From Chitinophaga barathri (GTDB lineage Bacteria; Bacteroidota; Bacteroidia; Chitinophagales; Chitinophagaceae), in NCBI RefSeq assembly GCF_003807585.1, contig NZ_RMBX01000004.1, forward strand, positions 186,001-250,000: a stretch of DNA of 64,000 nt, given 5' to 3'. The position numbers and the translations under genes are program-made. Below, piece after piece: positions 17,876 through 26,658 of the stretch; positions within the stretch are counted from its first letter, which is position 1, and every line of letters starts with the position of its first letter. The notes under the pieces were generated by a model. It did no database searches, was not told the origin of the DNA, and saw only the letters and a list, made by a program, of their open reading frames with translations.

Positions 17876-17883
17876 CTGACGGT

Positions 17884-18657
17884 CTACAATTCAGCGGCAG
17901 CTTCAAGGATGATTTTCGACACTGTACCCGGCTGTGACACCATAGGCACATGGCTGGATTTGAGTTCGGTTGTTTTTGCCTTGATCATTTTTGCTTCCGC
18001 CCTGGCCAGTGCGGGGGGCACCATATGGTCTTCCGTACCGATGATGAACCAGGAGGGTTTGTTTTTCCAGGCGGCCGTTGAGATCTTCGTTACTGTGGCT
18101 TTTGCCGCCCAGGGAGTCTGCGTGGCTACCAGTATGCCTCTTTCTTCGGCAGACAGGTCCTGCGCAAAATGTTCATTGATCCCTTTGGGAGACAGGCTCA
18201 GAAAACCTTCCGCATCCTGCCTGAACTCCGCGCTGCCGGGGCCCGGAGGAAAAGCGGAGGTTACGTCCTGTACGGTCTGCCCATCGTTCGGTACCAGGGC
18301 GCATACATACACCAGGCCCGCCACTTTGGGATCATTGCCCGCTTCGGTGATCACCATTCCGCCATAGGAGTGCCCTACGAGCAATACGGGGCCATCCATC
18401 AATGCAATGGCCCTTTTGGTGGCCGCTACGTCCTCTTCCAGGGAAATAAGCGGGTTCTGTACCGCGATCACGTTCAGCCCTTTGGCCTGCAGCGCGGGAA
18501 TGATCCTGTTCCAGCTGGAACCGTCCGCAAATGCGCCGTGAACCAATACGATGTTTTTCACTCCTTTGGGAATGGATTGTGATTGCGCGTCTGCGGGGTT
18601 GGATGCGGCAGCTGCGGTAATTACTGTTGCAGCAACGATGTTTTTGATGGTAGACAT
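17884..18657 (-). CDS. Exported alpha/beta-fold hydrolase (esterase-like)
   Basis: A 257-residue alpha/beta hydrolase with an N-terminal signal peptide cut near residue 25 (ADAQSQ), so periplasmic or secreted. The fold begins at NIVLVHGAFADGSSW (oxyanion HG). The nucleophile is the Ser in GHSYGG, the acid is probably the Asp in GTEDHMVP, and the catalytic His is in SSHVPM. It resembles the salicylate-esterase/EstC-like family; the substrate is unknown. It lies 56 bases downstream of another exported hydrolase gene on the same strand, and both end before one strong terminator, so they probably form an operon. Confidence 0.9.
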   Translation of the reverse strand: MSTIKNIVAATVITAAAASNPADAQSQSIPKGVKNIVLVHGAFADGSSWNRIIPALQAKGLNVIAVQNPLISLEEDVAATKRAIALMDGPVLLVGHSYGGMVITEAGNDPKVAGLVYVCALVPNDGQTVQDVTSAFPPGPGSAEFRQDAEGFLSLSPKGINEHFAQDLSAEERGILVATQTPWAAKATVTKISTAAWKNKPSWFIIGTEDHMVPPALARAEAKMIKAKTTELKSSHVPMVSQPGTVSKIILEAAAEL

Positions 18658-18713
18658 ATTGTGTTTGATTTTAAAAATGTAGAAATGAGGATGAAAGGCC
18701 GGGTTGACGGTGG

Positions 18714-19766
18714 TTAATCATTCAATGATTTTTTGATGACGGCCGCAGCCTGCAGCAGTGCCGTTTTCACGGCGGGCACTCCGGCCAGCGCGTTTAATAA
18801 ACCGTAGTCATGGATGAGGCCGGGATAGCGGGTGAGGGTGACGGGCACGCCCGCTTCATCCAGCCTCCGTGCATACGCTTCGCCTTCGTCCCTGAGCACA
18901 TCATTTTCCGCTGTCTGGATCAGGGCCGGGGGCAGGCCTTTCAGCTGGCTGAGGGAGGCTTTTAAAGGAGAGGCATAAATTTCCCCGCGTCGTTTTTTGT
19001 CGGGCAGGTAATTGTCCCAGAACCACACCATCATTTTTTTGGTCAGGAATCTGCCTTTGCCCATTTCTTCGTAGGAACCGGTCTTAAAATCAGCATCGGT
19101 AACGGGCCAGAGCATCACCTGGAGTTTGATGGCGGGGCCGCCTTTATCTTTTGCCATGAGGGCCACGGCGGCGGTCATATTGCCGCCTACGCTGTTGCCT
19201 ACCACTGCCAGGTTCCTGCCGTTCACGCCAATGTCGCTGCCGTACTGCGACACCCACCTGGTGACCGCATATATCTGGTGGATCGCGGTCGGGTATTGCG
19301 CTTCGGGAGAGGGTGTATAATCCGGGAATACCGCCACGGCACCGCTTTCCACCACCAGGTCCCTTACCAGCCTTCTATGTGTGGGATAATCGCCCAGCAC
19401 CCAGCCTCCACCGTGGATAAACACGAATACCGGTGCGCCGTTCCGGGCGTTCAGGGGTTTTACGATGTGTATCTTCACGGTTTCGCCATCCTGGTTGATC
19501 GTGCGCTCGGATTCTTCGATGCCGCTGTAATCCACCGTTACGGCGTTCTGGGCACCGGTGAGTACGTTCCGCGCATCCGCCGGGCTCAGCTGTTCGATAG
19601 GTTTGCCGCTACCCGCATTCAATTGTTTTAAAAAATCCCGGACCTGCACAAAAATGTGTTTATCGTCTTCCGCTTTTGCCGGTTTTTTCGATTGTGCCAT
19701 TGTGACTGTGTTTGAATAAGTGAATAGGATTGTTAAGCACATCAAGCGCATAAAATTGCTTCTCAT
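18714..19766 (-). CDS. Exported HSL-family alpha/beta hydrolase (esterase/lipase)
   Basis: A 350-residue protein with a signal peptide (cleavage near TMAQS). The hormone-sensitive-lipase signature FIHGGGWVLGDY supplies the oxyanion hole. The nucleophile is the Ser in GNSVGGN, the acid is the Asp in ENDVLRDEGE and the His is in GLIHDYG, so the triad is complete. Family members cleave short-chain acyl esters. It is the first gene of a two-gene hydrolase operon. The promoter region upstream carries two copies of an ATACCG element shared with the cyclase and NmrA-like promoters. Confidence 0.92.
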   Translation of the reverse strand: MRSNFMRLMCLTILFTYSNTVTMAQSKKPAKAEDDKHIFVQVRDFLKQLNAGSGKPIEQLSPADARNVLTGAQNAVTVDYSGIEESERTINQDGETVKIHIVKPLNARNGAPVFVFIHGGGWVLGDYPTHRRLVRDLVVESGAVAVFPDYTPSPEAQYPTAIHQIYAVTRWVSQYGSDIGVNGRNLAVVGNSVGGNMTAAVALMAKDKGGPAIKLQVMLWPVTDADFKTGSYEEMGKGRFLTKKMMVWFWDNYLPDKKRRGEIYASPLKASLSQLKGLPPALIQTAENDVLRDEGEAYARRLDEAGVPVTLTRYPGLIHDYGLLNALAGVPAVKTALLQAAAVIKKSLND

Positions 19767-20187
19767 GTAATTTTTTTTATTAGGGTTTATACTGTTTGCT
19801 CCCGCGTTTGCTCACAGATTAATCTCCTGTCTGATGTTTTTTTCGGCCTGCCCATACTCCGGAATATGACCAGGTTCTGCCAGTCTATGCAAGTGCTTTG
19901 CCAAGGATTTAAGAGATTAAGAATCAACGGTATGATTTAAAAGCGCGCGGATTTTCTAACGGTATTTCGTGAATTCGTGCTTTTATGTCTTTATATCGGG
20001 GGAACGGGGGCGGTTAGGTAAAAAAAGGCCGCTGATCGCCATTGACAGGATGTTTTCGGGGCTATAAATATTCATCGCCTGACACATCCGAACTAAACCG
20101 GCGGCAGCTGGGCGGGATTGCCTACATTCGTGTTTTCCCCGGGGGCATCTCCGGTAGTTCTTTTCACAGCCGGCATAAAATCAATTA
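19767..20187. other. Divergent promoter region between the esterase operon and the DUF1415 gene
   Basis: This 421-base non-coding stretch separates divergent genes and contains candidate operator site B (19926-19973). I saw no RNA gene or convincing open frame in it. Confidence 0.6.
19926..19973 (-). promoter_or_regulatory. Candidate operator, site B of a shared ATACCG motif
   Basis: On the minus strand ATACCGTTAGAAAA (19965-19952) and ATACCGTTGATT (19933-19922) form direct repeats 32 bases apart, about three helical turns. Positions 19952-19973 match 20 of 22 bases of site A near the cyclase gene. The site is about 160-190 bases upstream of the esterase start. Confidence 0.55.
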
Positions 20188-20730
20188 ATGGATCATACAG
20201 CGGAAATCATTACCCGTACAAGGAATTGGATCAAAGTGACCGTGATAGGGTGTAATTTCTGCCCGTTTGCCGCCAGGGAGGTCAGGCAGGACAGTGTGCA
20301 TTACGAGGTGGCGTATGCGGGCAGCGCGATGACTGCCAGGCAGGCTTTTCTCAACGAGTGTATCAGGCTGGACAAAGATAGCAGCATCGGCACCACCCTG
20401 CTCATTTTCCCGGATGCCTTTCCTTTGTTTGCCGATTACCTGGACCTCGTAAAAATGGCGGAGGAAGTGATCCGCCGGAAGAAATATACGGGCATTTACC
20501 AGGTGGCCGGTTTTCATCCGCTGTACCAGTTTGCCGATACCACGCCAGACGATGCGGCCAATTACACCAACCGGTCCATCTACCCCATGCTGCATTTGCT
20601 GCGGGAAGACGCGGTTCATAAAGCGATAAAAGATTTTCCAAACCCCGAAGGCATCCCGGCCCGCAATATTGATTTTGCCAGGCGGAAAGGAGAGGCCTAT
20701 ATGAAGCTGCTGAGGGATAGTTGCTGGTGA
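20188..20730 (+). CDS. DUF1415 family protein
   Basis: A 180-residue soluble protein of the DUF1415 family. It opens with TRNWIKVTVIGCNFCPFAA, whose CxxC motif could bind metal or be redox-active. It continues with the conserved LLIFPDAFPLFADYLDLV and a YQVAGFHPLYQFADTTPDDAANYTNRSIYP-type central motif. The biochemical function of the family is not established. The gene is convergent with the MFS exporter gene and divergent from the esterase operon, so it appears to be a single-gene unit. Confidence 0.88.
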   Translation: MDHTAEIITRTRNWIKVTVIGCNFCPFAAREVRQDSVHYEVAYAGSAMTARQAFLNECIRLDKDSSIGTTLLIFPDAFPLFADYLDLVKMAEEVIRRKKYTGIYQVAGFHPLYQFADTTPDDAANYTNRSIYPMLHLLREDAVHKAIKDFPNPEGIPARNIDFARRKGEAYMKLLRDSCW

Positions 20731-20741
20731 TCTTCCCGCCA

Positions 20742-22337
20742 CTAAGCCATTGCCATCTTTTTTTTATTCCCCGCCGCTTTTATTTTATTCACCACTGCAA
20801 AAGCTATCAGCACTAAAAATGCCGCAGCCATTAAAATGGCCCCCACCAGGAAAATAGCCCTGATCGTCAATAGCTGGCTTTGTAAAGCTGAAGATTTGGT
20901 GATCAGCATATTTGAAATACCCGTGGCTTCACCCGGGGTATATCCCCTGGATACAAACAATCCTTTGTATAATTCAAGCCTTTGGAGGAAGATATCGTTC
21001 TCCGGGATAAGCTTGCCCTGTAAATTGTCTTTGAACTGCCGGTTGTAACTTAACTGCATCGTATAAAAACCGGCAATGGAGTTGAGCACTGCTATAAACC
21101 GGGCGTAAGCGCAGATGACGATCGCGGTCATGCCCGTGCTTTGGGGAACGGATACCACGCAAAAAACGGTGATGGGGACAAATAACAACCCGCTGCCAAA
21201 ACCCTGTAGGAATATGGGGATTCGGAGCTCAGCGAGTGACAGGCTGGGCGTAAGATGGGCATACACCCATACATGATAATAGAAAAGGACGGCAAATCCG
21301 GCCAGCAACAGCAGCGGCAGGTTTTGTTTTTTTGCGAGGATAACTTTTGCAGCGATAAAAGTGCCGATGAACGCTCCCGCAATATTGTACAGCCCTGAAT
21401 TTACCACGTCCGACGCACTCCAGCCAAGCGCCAGTACGGAATAACCATACACCAGGTTGATACTGTCCTTCATTCCAAAGAACAGCACCATGAGCAGCAA
21501 TGCAAAAATAAATTTGCCGGACCTGAAAACCCTCAGATCGATCAGCGGTCTTTTAAGCGTGGCCTGCCTGAAAAGGAAAAGCGCAAAAAGGGCCGCGGCA
21601 AAAACTGCTGTATACCTGATCAGCGAATCGGCGAACCAGTATTGCCTGGGCCCGTATATCATCACAAATGCCGTGGCCACCGCCGCGAACATAAATAAGA
21701 ACGAACCGTACCAGTCCGTCTGGTATAAGGGATAAGGTTTGAATGCCGGCTTCGGCTTAAAGATCAGCAGGCAGAGCAGGATCGCCATTACCTGCAGGGC
21801 TATTAGCCCGTAATACACTTCTGTCCAGTCCATTCTCATGACCACCCAGGCCGTCCCCAGGCCTACTATAAGCCCGCTGGTAAGTATCAGCGAAAAGAAT
21901 AGTGAAATGCCGACCAGCATTCTTTTCGGCTCGGGAATCGTAGTGAAAATAACGATCAGCATACAACCGGCTATTATACAGGTTACCACGCCGGTAAAAA
22001 AACGGAGCACCGAAAACAAGACAATATCGTGTACGGAAAACAATCCTATATTCAGCAGGATGCCTGCAAGAAAAGCAGTCAAAAGATAACTGCGGGTATT
22101 GAAATACCTGACCATCCTGAACTGTAGCGGCAGGGTGGCGATAATGCCCGCATAGCTGATCTGCAGGGCGAAGGAAATGTCTTCCGGCTGGGCGCCGTAG
22201 AAAGATATCACATGCGCCTGGATAACGGCAAACGAAGCGAACTGCGCGATCCCGGCAAATAAGATCAGTATCAGGAAACCCCTGGCCAGACCCGGGTGCC
22301 GGCTTATCCAGGCATTAAAATAGATCGATTGCGCCAT
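20742..22337 (-). CDS. MFS drug-exporter subunit, EmrB/QacA (DHA2) type
   Basis: A 531-residue inner-membrane protein with about 14 hydrophobic helices, the DHA2 (EmrB/QacA) topology. A basic C-terminal tail follows the last helix. It is the last gene of an operon: the periplasmic adaptor gene ends 1 base upstream and the TolC-type gene lies before that. Together they should form a proton-driven tripartite pump moving drugs, fatty acids or metabolites from the cytoplasm across both membranes. Similarity to EmrB is at family level; the substrate is unknown. Confidence 0.93.
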   Translation of the reverse strand: MAQSIYFNAWISRHPGLARGFLILILFAGIAQFASFAVIQAHVISFYGAQPEDISFALQISYAGIIATLPLQFRMVRYFNTRSYLLTAFLAGILLNIGLFSVHDIVLFSVLRFFTGVVTCIIAGCMLIVIFTTIPEPKRMLVGISLFFSLILTSGLIVGLGTAWVVMRMDWTEVYYGLIALQVMAILLCLLIFKPKPAFKPYPLYQTDWYGSFLFMFAAVATAFVMIYGPRQYWFADSLIRYTAVFAAALFALFLFRQATLKRPLIDLRVFRSGKFIFALLLMVLFFGMKDSINLVYGYSVLALGWSASDVVNSGLYNIAGAFIGTFIAAKVILAKKQNLPLLLLAGFAVLFYYHVWVYAHLTPSLSLAELRIPIFLQGFGSGLLFVPITVFCVVSVPQSTGMTAIVICAYARFIAVLNSIAGFYTMQLSYNRQFKDNLQGKLIPENDIFLQRLELYKGLFVSRGYTPGEATGISNMLITKSSALQSQLLTIRAIFLVGAILMAAAFLVLIAFAVVNKIKAAGNKKKMAMA

Positions 22338-22338
22338 G

Positions 22339-23391
22339 TTAATTAGTTTGCCGCATTTTTACGGTGATCTTTACGTTCATTCCCGCTTTGAGATCTTCCA
22401 CATCGCGGTCGTCAAAGATGATTTTAACAGGCACGCGCTGGATGATCTTTACAAAATTCCCGGTCGAATTATCGGCAGGCAGCAGGGAGAATTTGGAGCC
22501 GGTGGAGGCGGATATAGCTACGATTTTACCATGGTACGTTTTGCCGGGTATCGCATCCGCCCTGATCTCAACGGGCTGCCCTACATACATGCCATGCACC
22601 TGGGTTTCTTTAAAATTTGCGATCACCCATTTATCCGCTGTATTCACAACGGATACCAATGGCTGCCCAGCCTGCACCTGCTGGCCTTCGAGAATGTTTT
22701 TCCTGCCGGTATACCCGCTGTAGGGGGAAGTGATGACCGTATAGCTCAGGTTCAGCTGTGCCAGGCCAAGCAGGGCTTCCGCGCGTTTGCGGGCCGCAAA
22801 AAGCGAGTTGTACCGTGCCTGCAATTCACGTATCCTGCTGTCGCTGGTCTTTAAACTGTTGATGGCGGCGCTGTAATCGCTTTGGGATACATCGTACCTC
22901 GTCTGCACCTGCTCAAAATCTGATACCGTCACGGCTTCCTCGCTTAATAGGTTCCTGAACCTTTTTACATCCTGTTCCTGTTGCCAGAGCTTTGCCTTTG
23001 CTGAATTGATCTGGTCCCTGTTCACCAGCGTGGAGGTCTGCGCAGACCTGATGCCGGCGTCCAGTATTTCCAGTTGCGCTTTGGTGTCCTCCAGCATGGA
23101 TTCCGCTTCTTTTACTTTCTGCACGTACTCCCGGTCGTCCAGGATCACCAGGGTATCTCCCTGTTTTACCCGCTGATGCTCCTCAAACAGCACATCCCTG
23201 ATAAATCCGCCTGCCCGCGCGGAAACGGGGTTGATAAAGGACTCCACCTGCGCATCGTTTGTATCCTCATAATTGCGGACGTATATAAGATACCGGATAA
23301 AATAAACAAGCGCGATCACCACGGCCAGTATTGCGGTCCCTTTGATCACCCCGTTTATAAAGCCTTGTTTTTTATTTTGTGTAGTTTTCAT
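22339..23391 (-). CDS. HlyD/EmrA-type periplasmic adaptor (membrane fusion protein)
   Basis: A 350-residue adaptor with one N-terminal membrane anchor (about 17-37). The biotinyl-lipoyl half-motifs are at about 52-90 (AGGFIRDVLFEEHQRVKQGD) and 205-240, separated by a coiled-coil hairpin at about 85-190. Beta-barrel regions follow (GKIVAISASTGSKFSLLPADNSTGNF). It should bridge the MFS exporter and the TolC-type channel. The gene starts 11 bases after the TolC-like gene and ends next to the exporter gene, which indicates tight co-expression. Confidence 0.94.
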   Translation of the reverse strand: MKTTQNKKQGFINGVIKGTAILAVVIALVYFIRYLIYVRNYEDTNDAQVESFINPVSARAGGFIRDVLFEEHQRVKQGDTLVILDDREYVQKVKEAESMLEDTKAQLEILDAGIRSAQTSTLVNRDQINSAKAKLWQQEQDVKRFRNLLSEEAVTVSDFEQVQTRYDVSQSDYSAAINSLKTSDSRIRELQARYNSLFAARKRAEALLGLAQLNLSYTVITSPYSGYTGRKNILEGQQVQAGQPLVSVVNTADKWVIANFKETQVHGMYVGQPVEIRADAIPGKTYHGKIVAISASTGSKFSLLPADNSTGNFVKIIQRVPVKIIFDDRDVEDLKAGMNVKITVKMRQTN

Positions 23392-23402
23392 GATGTCTGG
23401 CG

Positions 23403-24749
23403 TTAAAGTTTTCCGGTAATAAAAAGTAAACGGTAATAAATTGATAAGGCGGCGATATTGGCCTGTACATAGTTCAGCCTGGTTTCCTGGTAAAGATTAT
23501 CGGCTTCCAGCAGGTCGGTAAGCAGGCTGAGCTGGTTGAAATATTTGGTGTTCTGGATGTTGTAATTGACTTCGGCCTGCTCGATGGATTTTTTGACAAC
23601 CAGCAGCCGGTGCACAGCCTCATTGTATTTGGTGGCCAAAGCCTGCGCTTCCTGCCGCACGTTGTCCTCTATCCATGCTTTCTGCTCCTGGAGCGCGGTT
23701 TCGCGCAGGCGGGAGGATTTTACTTTGTTTTTATTCTGGTACAGCGATGAAATATCATACGTAAGCCTCACGCCCACCTGGCCTACCGCAAAAGTTTGCG
23801 CCACAGGCGGGAAAATGAGTGTGTTCGGATAATTAAAACCATAACCGCCAAATAAAGCGGCGGACGGACGGTCGAAGGACCGGGCCAGCTTTGTCCGGTT
23901 TTCCTGGAGCTGGATGCTTTTCCGTGCTTTTAATAAGGCATAGGTTCCGGAATAATCACCCAGCAAACTTTCCAGCTCCCGGCTTTCCGGCAGCCCCAGC
24001 GATGCGGTATCCACGGGGATGATGGTGGTAACGGCATCCAGGTTCAGGAGCGTATTTAATTTTTGATTGCTGATGAGATAATCGTTTTTGTTGGTGGTTT
24101 CGTTCAGCAAAACATTCGACAGCAGCACATCGGCTCTCAGTACATCGCTTTTGGTCACTTTGCCGTTCGCATACAGTGCATCGATGTTTTTGGAACGGGT
24201 GCGCGCCCTTTCCACCTGGTCCCGGATAAGACGGCCCTGGAAGTAAAGCCTGACCATATCCAGGTAATGAAGGGCGGCCTGCAACCCGATATTCGCCTCC
24301 TGCTCTTTTGTATTGATCGAAGCCAGTTCGTTTTTGTGCCGGAAATCCGTGATCACTGCCTTTTGCCTGCCGCCCGAATATAGATTGAAGGAGGCTTCCA
24401 GGCCCAGCGATCCGGCATTTGCGTCCGGCGGTTTGGGGATCTGGTGCGAGCCGCCCAATACATCATCAAATAAAGTGACCTTGCTGTACCGTTGATAGGA
24501 AGCATTGCCGAGAATACGGGGCAAAACGCCCATCCGGGCATCCTCCAGGTCCAGCCGGGCAGCGCCTTCTTCCGTTTTGAAAACGCCTACCGATTTATTG
24601 GAGGTTTTTGCGTGCCGGATTGTTTCCTGTAAACTCAGCGCAGCGGTTCTGTTATCCGCGGTTTGCGCTTTCAGGCCCAATGCCGGTGCCCCGAACAGCA
24701 GGGCACATATGCCGTGCCTTGCGATATTTTTAATACTGAATGATTTCAT
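23403..24749 (-). CDS. TolC-family outer-membrane efflux channel
   Basis: A 448-residue protein with a signal peptide (cleavage near GLKAQ). Two repeated coiled-coil halves are typical of outer-membrane factors; each contains long Ala/Leu/Asn-rich helices (for example VERARTRSKNIDALYANGKV). It is the first gene of the three-gene efflux operon. An AraC-type regulator is encoded 184 bases upstream on the same strand and probably controls it. Confidence 0.93.
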   Translation of the reverse strand: MKSFSIKNIARHGICALLFGAPALGLKAQTADNRTAALSLQETIRHAKTSNKSVGVFKTEEGAARLDLEDARMGVLPRILGNASYQRYSKVTLFDDVLGGSHQIPKPPDANAGSLGLEASFNLYSGGRQKAVITDFRHKNELASINTKEQEANIGLQAALHYLDMVRLYFQGRLIRDQVERARTRSKNIDALYANGKVTKSDVLRADVLLSNVLLNETTNKNDYLISNQKLNTLLNLDAVTTIIPVDTASLGLPESRELESLLGDYSGTYALLKARKSIQLQENRTKLARSFDRPSAALFGGYGFNYPNTLIFPPVAQTFAVGQVGVRLTYDISSLYQNKNKVKSSRLRETALQEQKAWIEDNVRQEAQALATKYNEAVHRLLVVKKSIEQAEVNYNIQNTKYFNQLSLLTDLLEADNLYQETRLNYVQANIAALSIYYRLLFITGKL

Positions 24750-24933
24750 TTTCCTGTTCTCTTTTATCTTTTTTACCCAATAGCCCCGGCTATCCCGGCC
24801 TTATGAGGCCCGGTCAGTTATAATAACCTTTCTGTTGTGTGGTGATCTTTCAAGCCGGCATGTGGTTTCAGTACGCCCGGCGAATACCCGTTTTAGGATT
24901 ACTTTTTCCTATGCCGTTTGGTGTGCAGCTTTT

Positions 24934-25809
24934 TCACGGTAGTTTTTTTTGAGTCTTAAAATTATTCCTGAACCGGCCGGGGGAGATGGCAGCCAGTTTG
25001 GTGAACATCCTGTTGAAATATTTGGGGTCTTCGTATCCCAGGTAGGTGGCGATCTCCTTTATGCTGAGGTCCGTATAACAGAGCAGCCTTTGACCTTCCC
25101 GGAGCATTTCCTGCTGGATAAAATAAGAGGTGGTAAAACCCGTCACCGATTTTATCGTATCGTTCAGATAACTTAAGGAAAAACTCATCAAACCTGCATA
25201 GTCACCCGGCTTTTTCAGGTCCCGGTAATGTTTCCTGACCAGTCTTTTGAATTTTTTCGTAAGCTCGATACTTCTTTGAGAATGGTGCCCAGATCCGGCA
25301 TCCGTATTTGCCTGGAATGCCGAGGCTATTTTATAGACACCGGGTGCAACGAATGCGTTCACCGCCGGCTTATGCAGGCTTCCCAGCGTATGGTCGTTAT
25401 AGGTTTGAAACAGCAGTTCAAAATACCGGTTGAACCACAGGAAATCAGGTGCCGATAACGATAGGAGCGGGCCTTTGACCAGCGAATCCTCGATCATCAT
25501 CCGGGCATGTTCATCCACCAGTTTATTGTCCAGGAACAATATCCAGCCATCGGCGTTGTCGAACTTCACGGCCTGCTGGATCTGCCCGGGGAAAAGGAAC
25601 GCAAGTTTTTCGGGGGCAATGCGCGCGTTCTTAAAGTCCACCTGTAGCTCCGCGTTGCCGGAGATCAGCATTACGCATATAAAGTGATCGTTCCGGTGCA
25701 GCTTACTGATGTCGTCAAACAGCGAAGAAATAAAGGCATGGTTGATCCTGTCGATATGCACGCCCGATATATTTTCTTTTAACTGCCAGACTGGTATTTT
25801 GACTTTCAT
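24934..25809 (-). CDS. AraC-family transcriptional regulator
   Basis: A 291-residue regulator. An N-terminal cupin-like sensing domain (about 1-160) is followed by a two-helix-turn-helix AraC domain at about 190-285 with the signatures DLSIKEIATYLGYEDPKYFN and FTKLAAISPGRFR. It lies immediately upstream of, and in the same orientation as, the TolC/EmrA/EmrB-type operon, so it is the likely local regulator of that pump. An 8-base inverted repeat and a TAATTTTG element upstream suggest autoregulation. Confidence 0.92.
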   Translation of the reverse strand: MKVKIPVWQLKENISGVHIDRINHAFISSLFDDISKLHRNDHFICVMLISGNAELQVDFKNARIAPEKLAFLFPGQIQQAVKFDNADGWILFLDNKLVDEHARMMIEDSLVKGPLLSLSAPDFLWFNRYFELLFQTYNDHTLGSLHKPAVNAFVAPGVYKIASAFQANTDAGSGHHSQRSIELTKKFKRLVRKHYRDLKKPGDYAGLMSFSLSYLNDTIKSVTGFTTSYFIQQEMLREGQRLLCYTDLSIKEIATYLGYEDPKYFNRMFTKLAAISPGRFRNNFKTQKKLP

Positions 25810-26208
25810 CCGGTTCTTTTTAATCTACGGTACAAAATTACGCCACCGGGACATGTGAATGTCCCACATATCGCACCTTTTGGTGTACAAATCACATGTT
25901 AGGGCGGTGTTTTTGCTACCACGGGTAAAGCACCCGTCATCGGCAAATGACGTCATATATCCGCGCCGGAGCCGCTCGCAGGGCGTTGGTGAGCTTTTGT
26001 GCCGGCTGATTTACGGCTGTTGTAACAGGGGCATGTGCATGGCCCCGGTCGTAATTCACCCGGGAATTGTCGTATGCGGCCCCTACCGGAATCAGATAAT
26101 CTTGCCACATTTGTAATGTAAAACAATCATCACAAGTGGAGCAGCAACCACTGCAAAAAACGGGCGGGACCGAAAAGCCAGAAGAGTAGGAAAACAAAAA
26201 ATAATTTT
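25810..26208. other. Divergent promoter region between the AraC and SRPBCC genes
   Basis: This 399-base stretch contains a possible -7 element for araC (CAAAATTA at 25833-25840, reading TAATTTTG on the minus strand) and an inverted repeat, ACATGTGA at 25851-25858 with TCACATGT at 25892-25899. The matching -33 element is not evident. No credible gene is seen; a Cys-rich minus-strand frame here lacks coding character. Confidence 0.45.
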
Positions 26209-26658
26209 ATGTCAGGTAATAATGTTTCATTACACAGGATCTTAAAAGCGTCTCCCGAAAAAGTATACCGCGCATTTACCGAAGCGCCGGCGATGGCTGC
26301 ATGGCTTCCCCCTTACGGCTTTGTTTGCACCGTCCAGGAAATGAATGTAAAGCAGGGCGGTACCTTCAAAATGACGTTCCTGAATTTCTCCACCGGCAAC
26401 GGTCATTCGTTTGGCGGGAAATACGTAGAGCTCAAACCGAATGAATTTCTGAAGTACACGGATCAGTTCGACGATCCTAATTTGCCGGGTGAAATCACCA
26501 CTTCTGTCTGGCTCCGGAAAACTATCGCAGGTACAGAGATTAAGATCACGCAGGAAAACATACCCGAGGCTATACCCGCTGAGTTTTGTTATTTAGGCTG
26601 GCAGGAATCGCTGGAAAAACTGGCGAAACTGGTAGAGCCTGAAATACCGGATGCATGA
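26209..26658 (+). CDS. SRPBCC / AHSA1-family protein
   Basis: A 149-residue single-domain START-like protein of the AHSA1 (activator of Hsp90 ATPase homologue) branch. It has the conserved opening LHRILKASPEKVYRAFTE, then MAAWLPPYGF and a C-terminal GWQESLEKLAKLVEPE helix that closes the hydrophobic cavity. These proteins bind small hydrophobic ligands, and most bacterial members have no assigned role. It stands alone and is followed by a strong terminator. Confidence 0.92.
   Translation: MSGNNVSLHRILKASPEKVYRAFTEAPAMAAWLPPYGFVCTVQEMNVKQGGTFKMTFLNFSTGNGHSFGGKYVELKPNEFLKYTDQFDDPNLPGEITTSVWLRKTIAGTEIKITQENIPEAIPAEFCYLGWQESLEKLAKLVEPEIPDA

Larger units (their letters stand above)
17571..17883. 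other. Intergenic region between the sigma-54 regulator and an alpha/beta hydrolase gene
   Basis: This 313-base stretch contains the regulator promoter region (17571-17746), a strong terminator (17747-17776) and a possible 23-codon frame (17804-17875, minus). I saw no -24/-12 element and no RNA gene. Confidence 0.6.

Noticed and set aside
25937..26197. Cys-rich 86-residue minus-strand frame in the AraC-SRPBCC gap
   Set aside because: Composition is unlike the neighbouring genes, it has no domain, and it occupies the promoter region of two genes.
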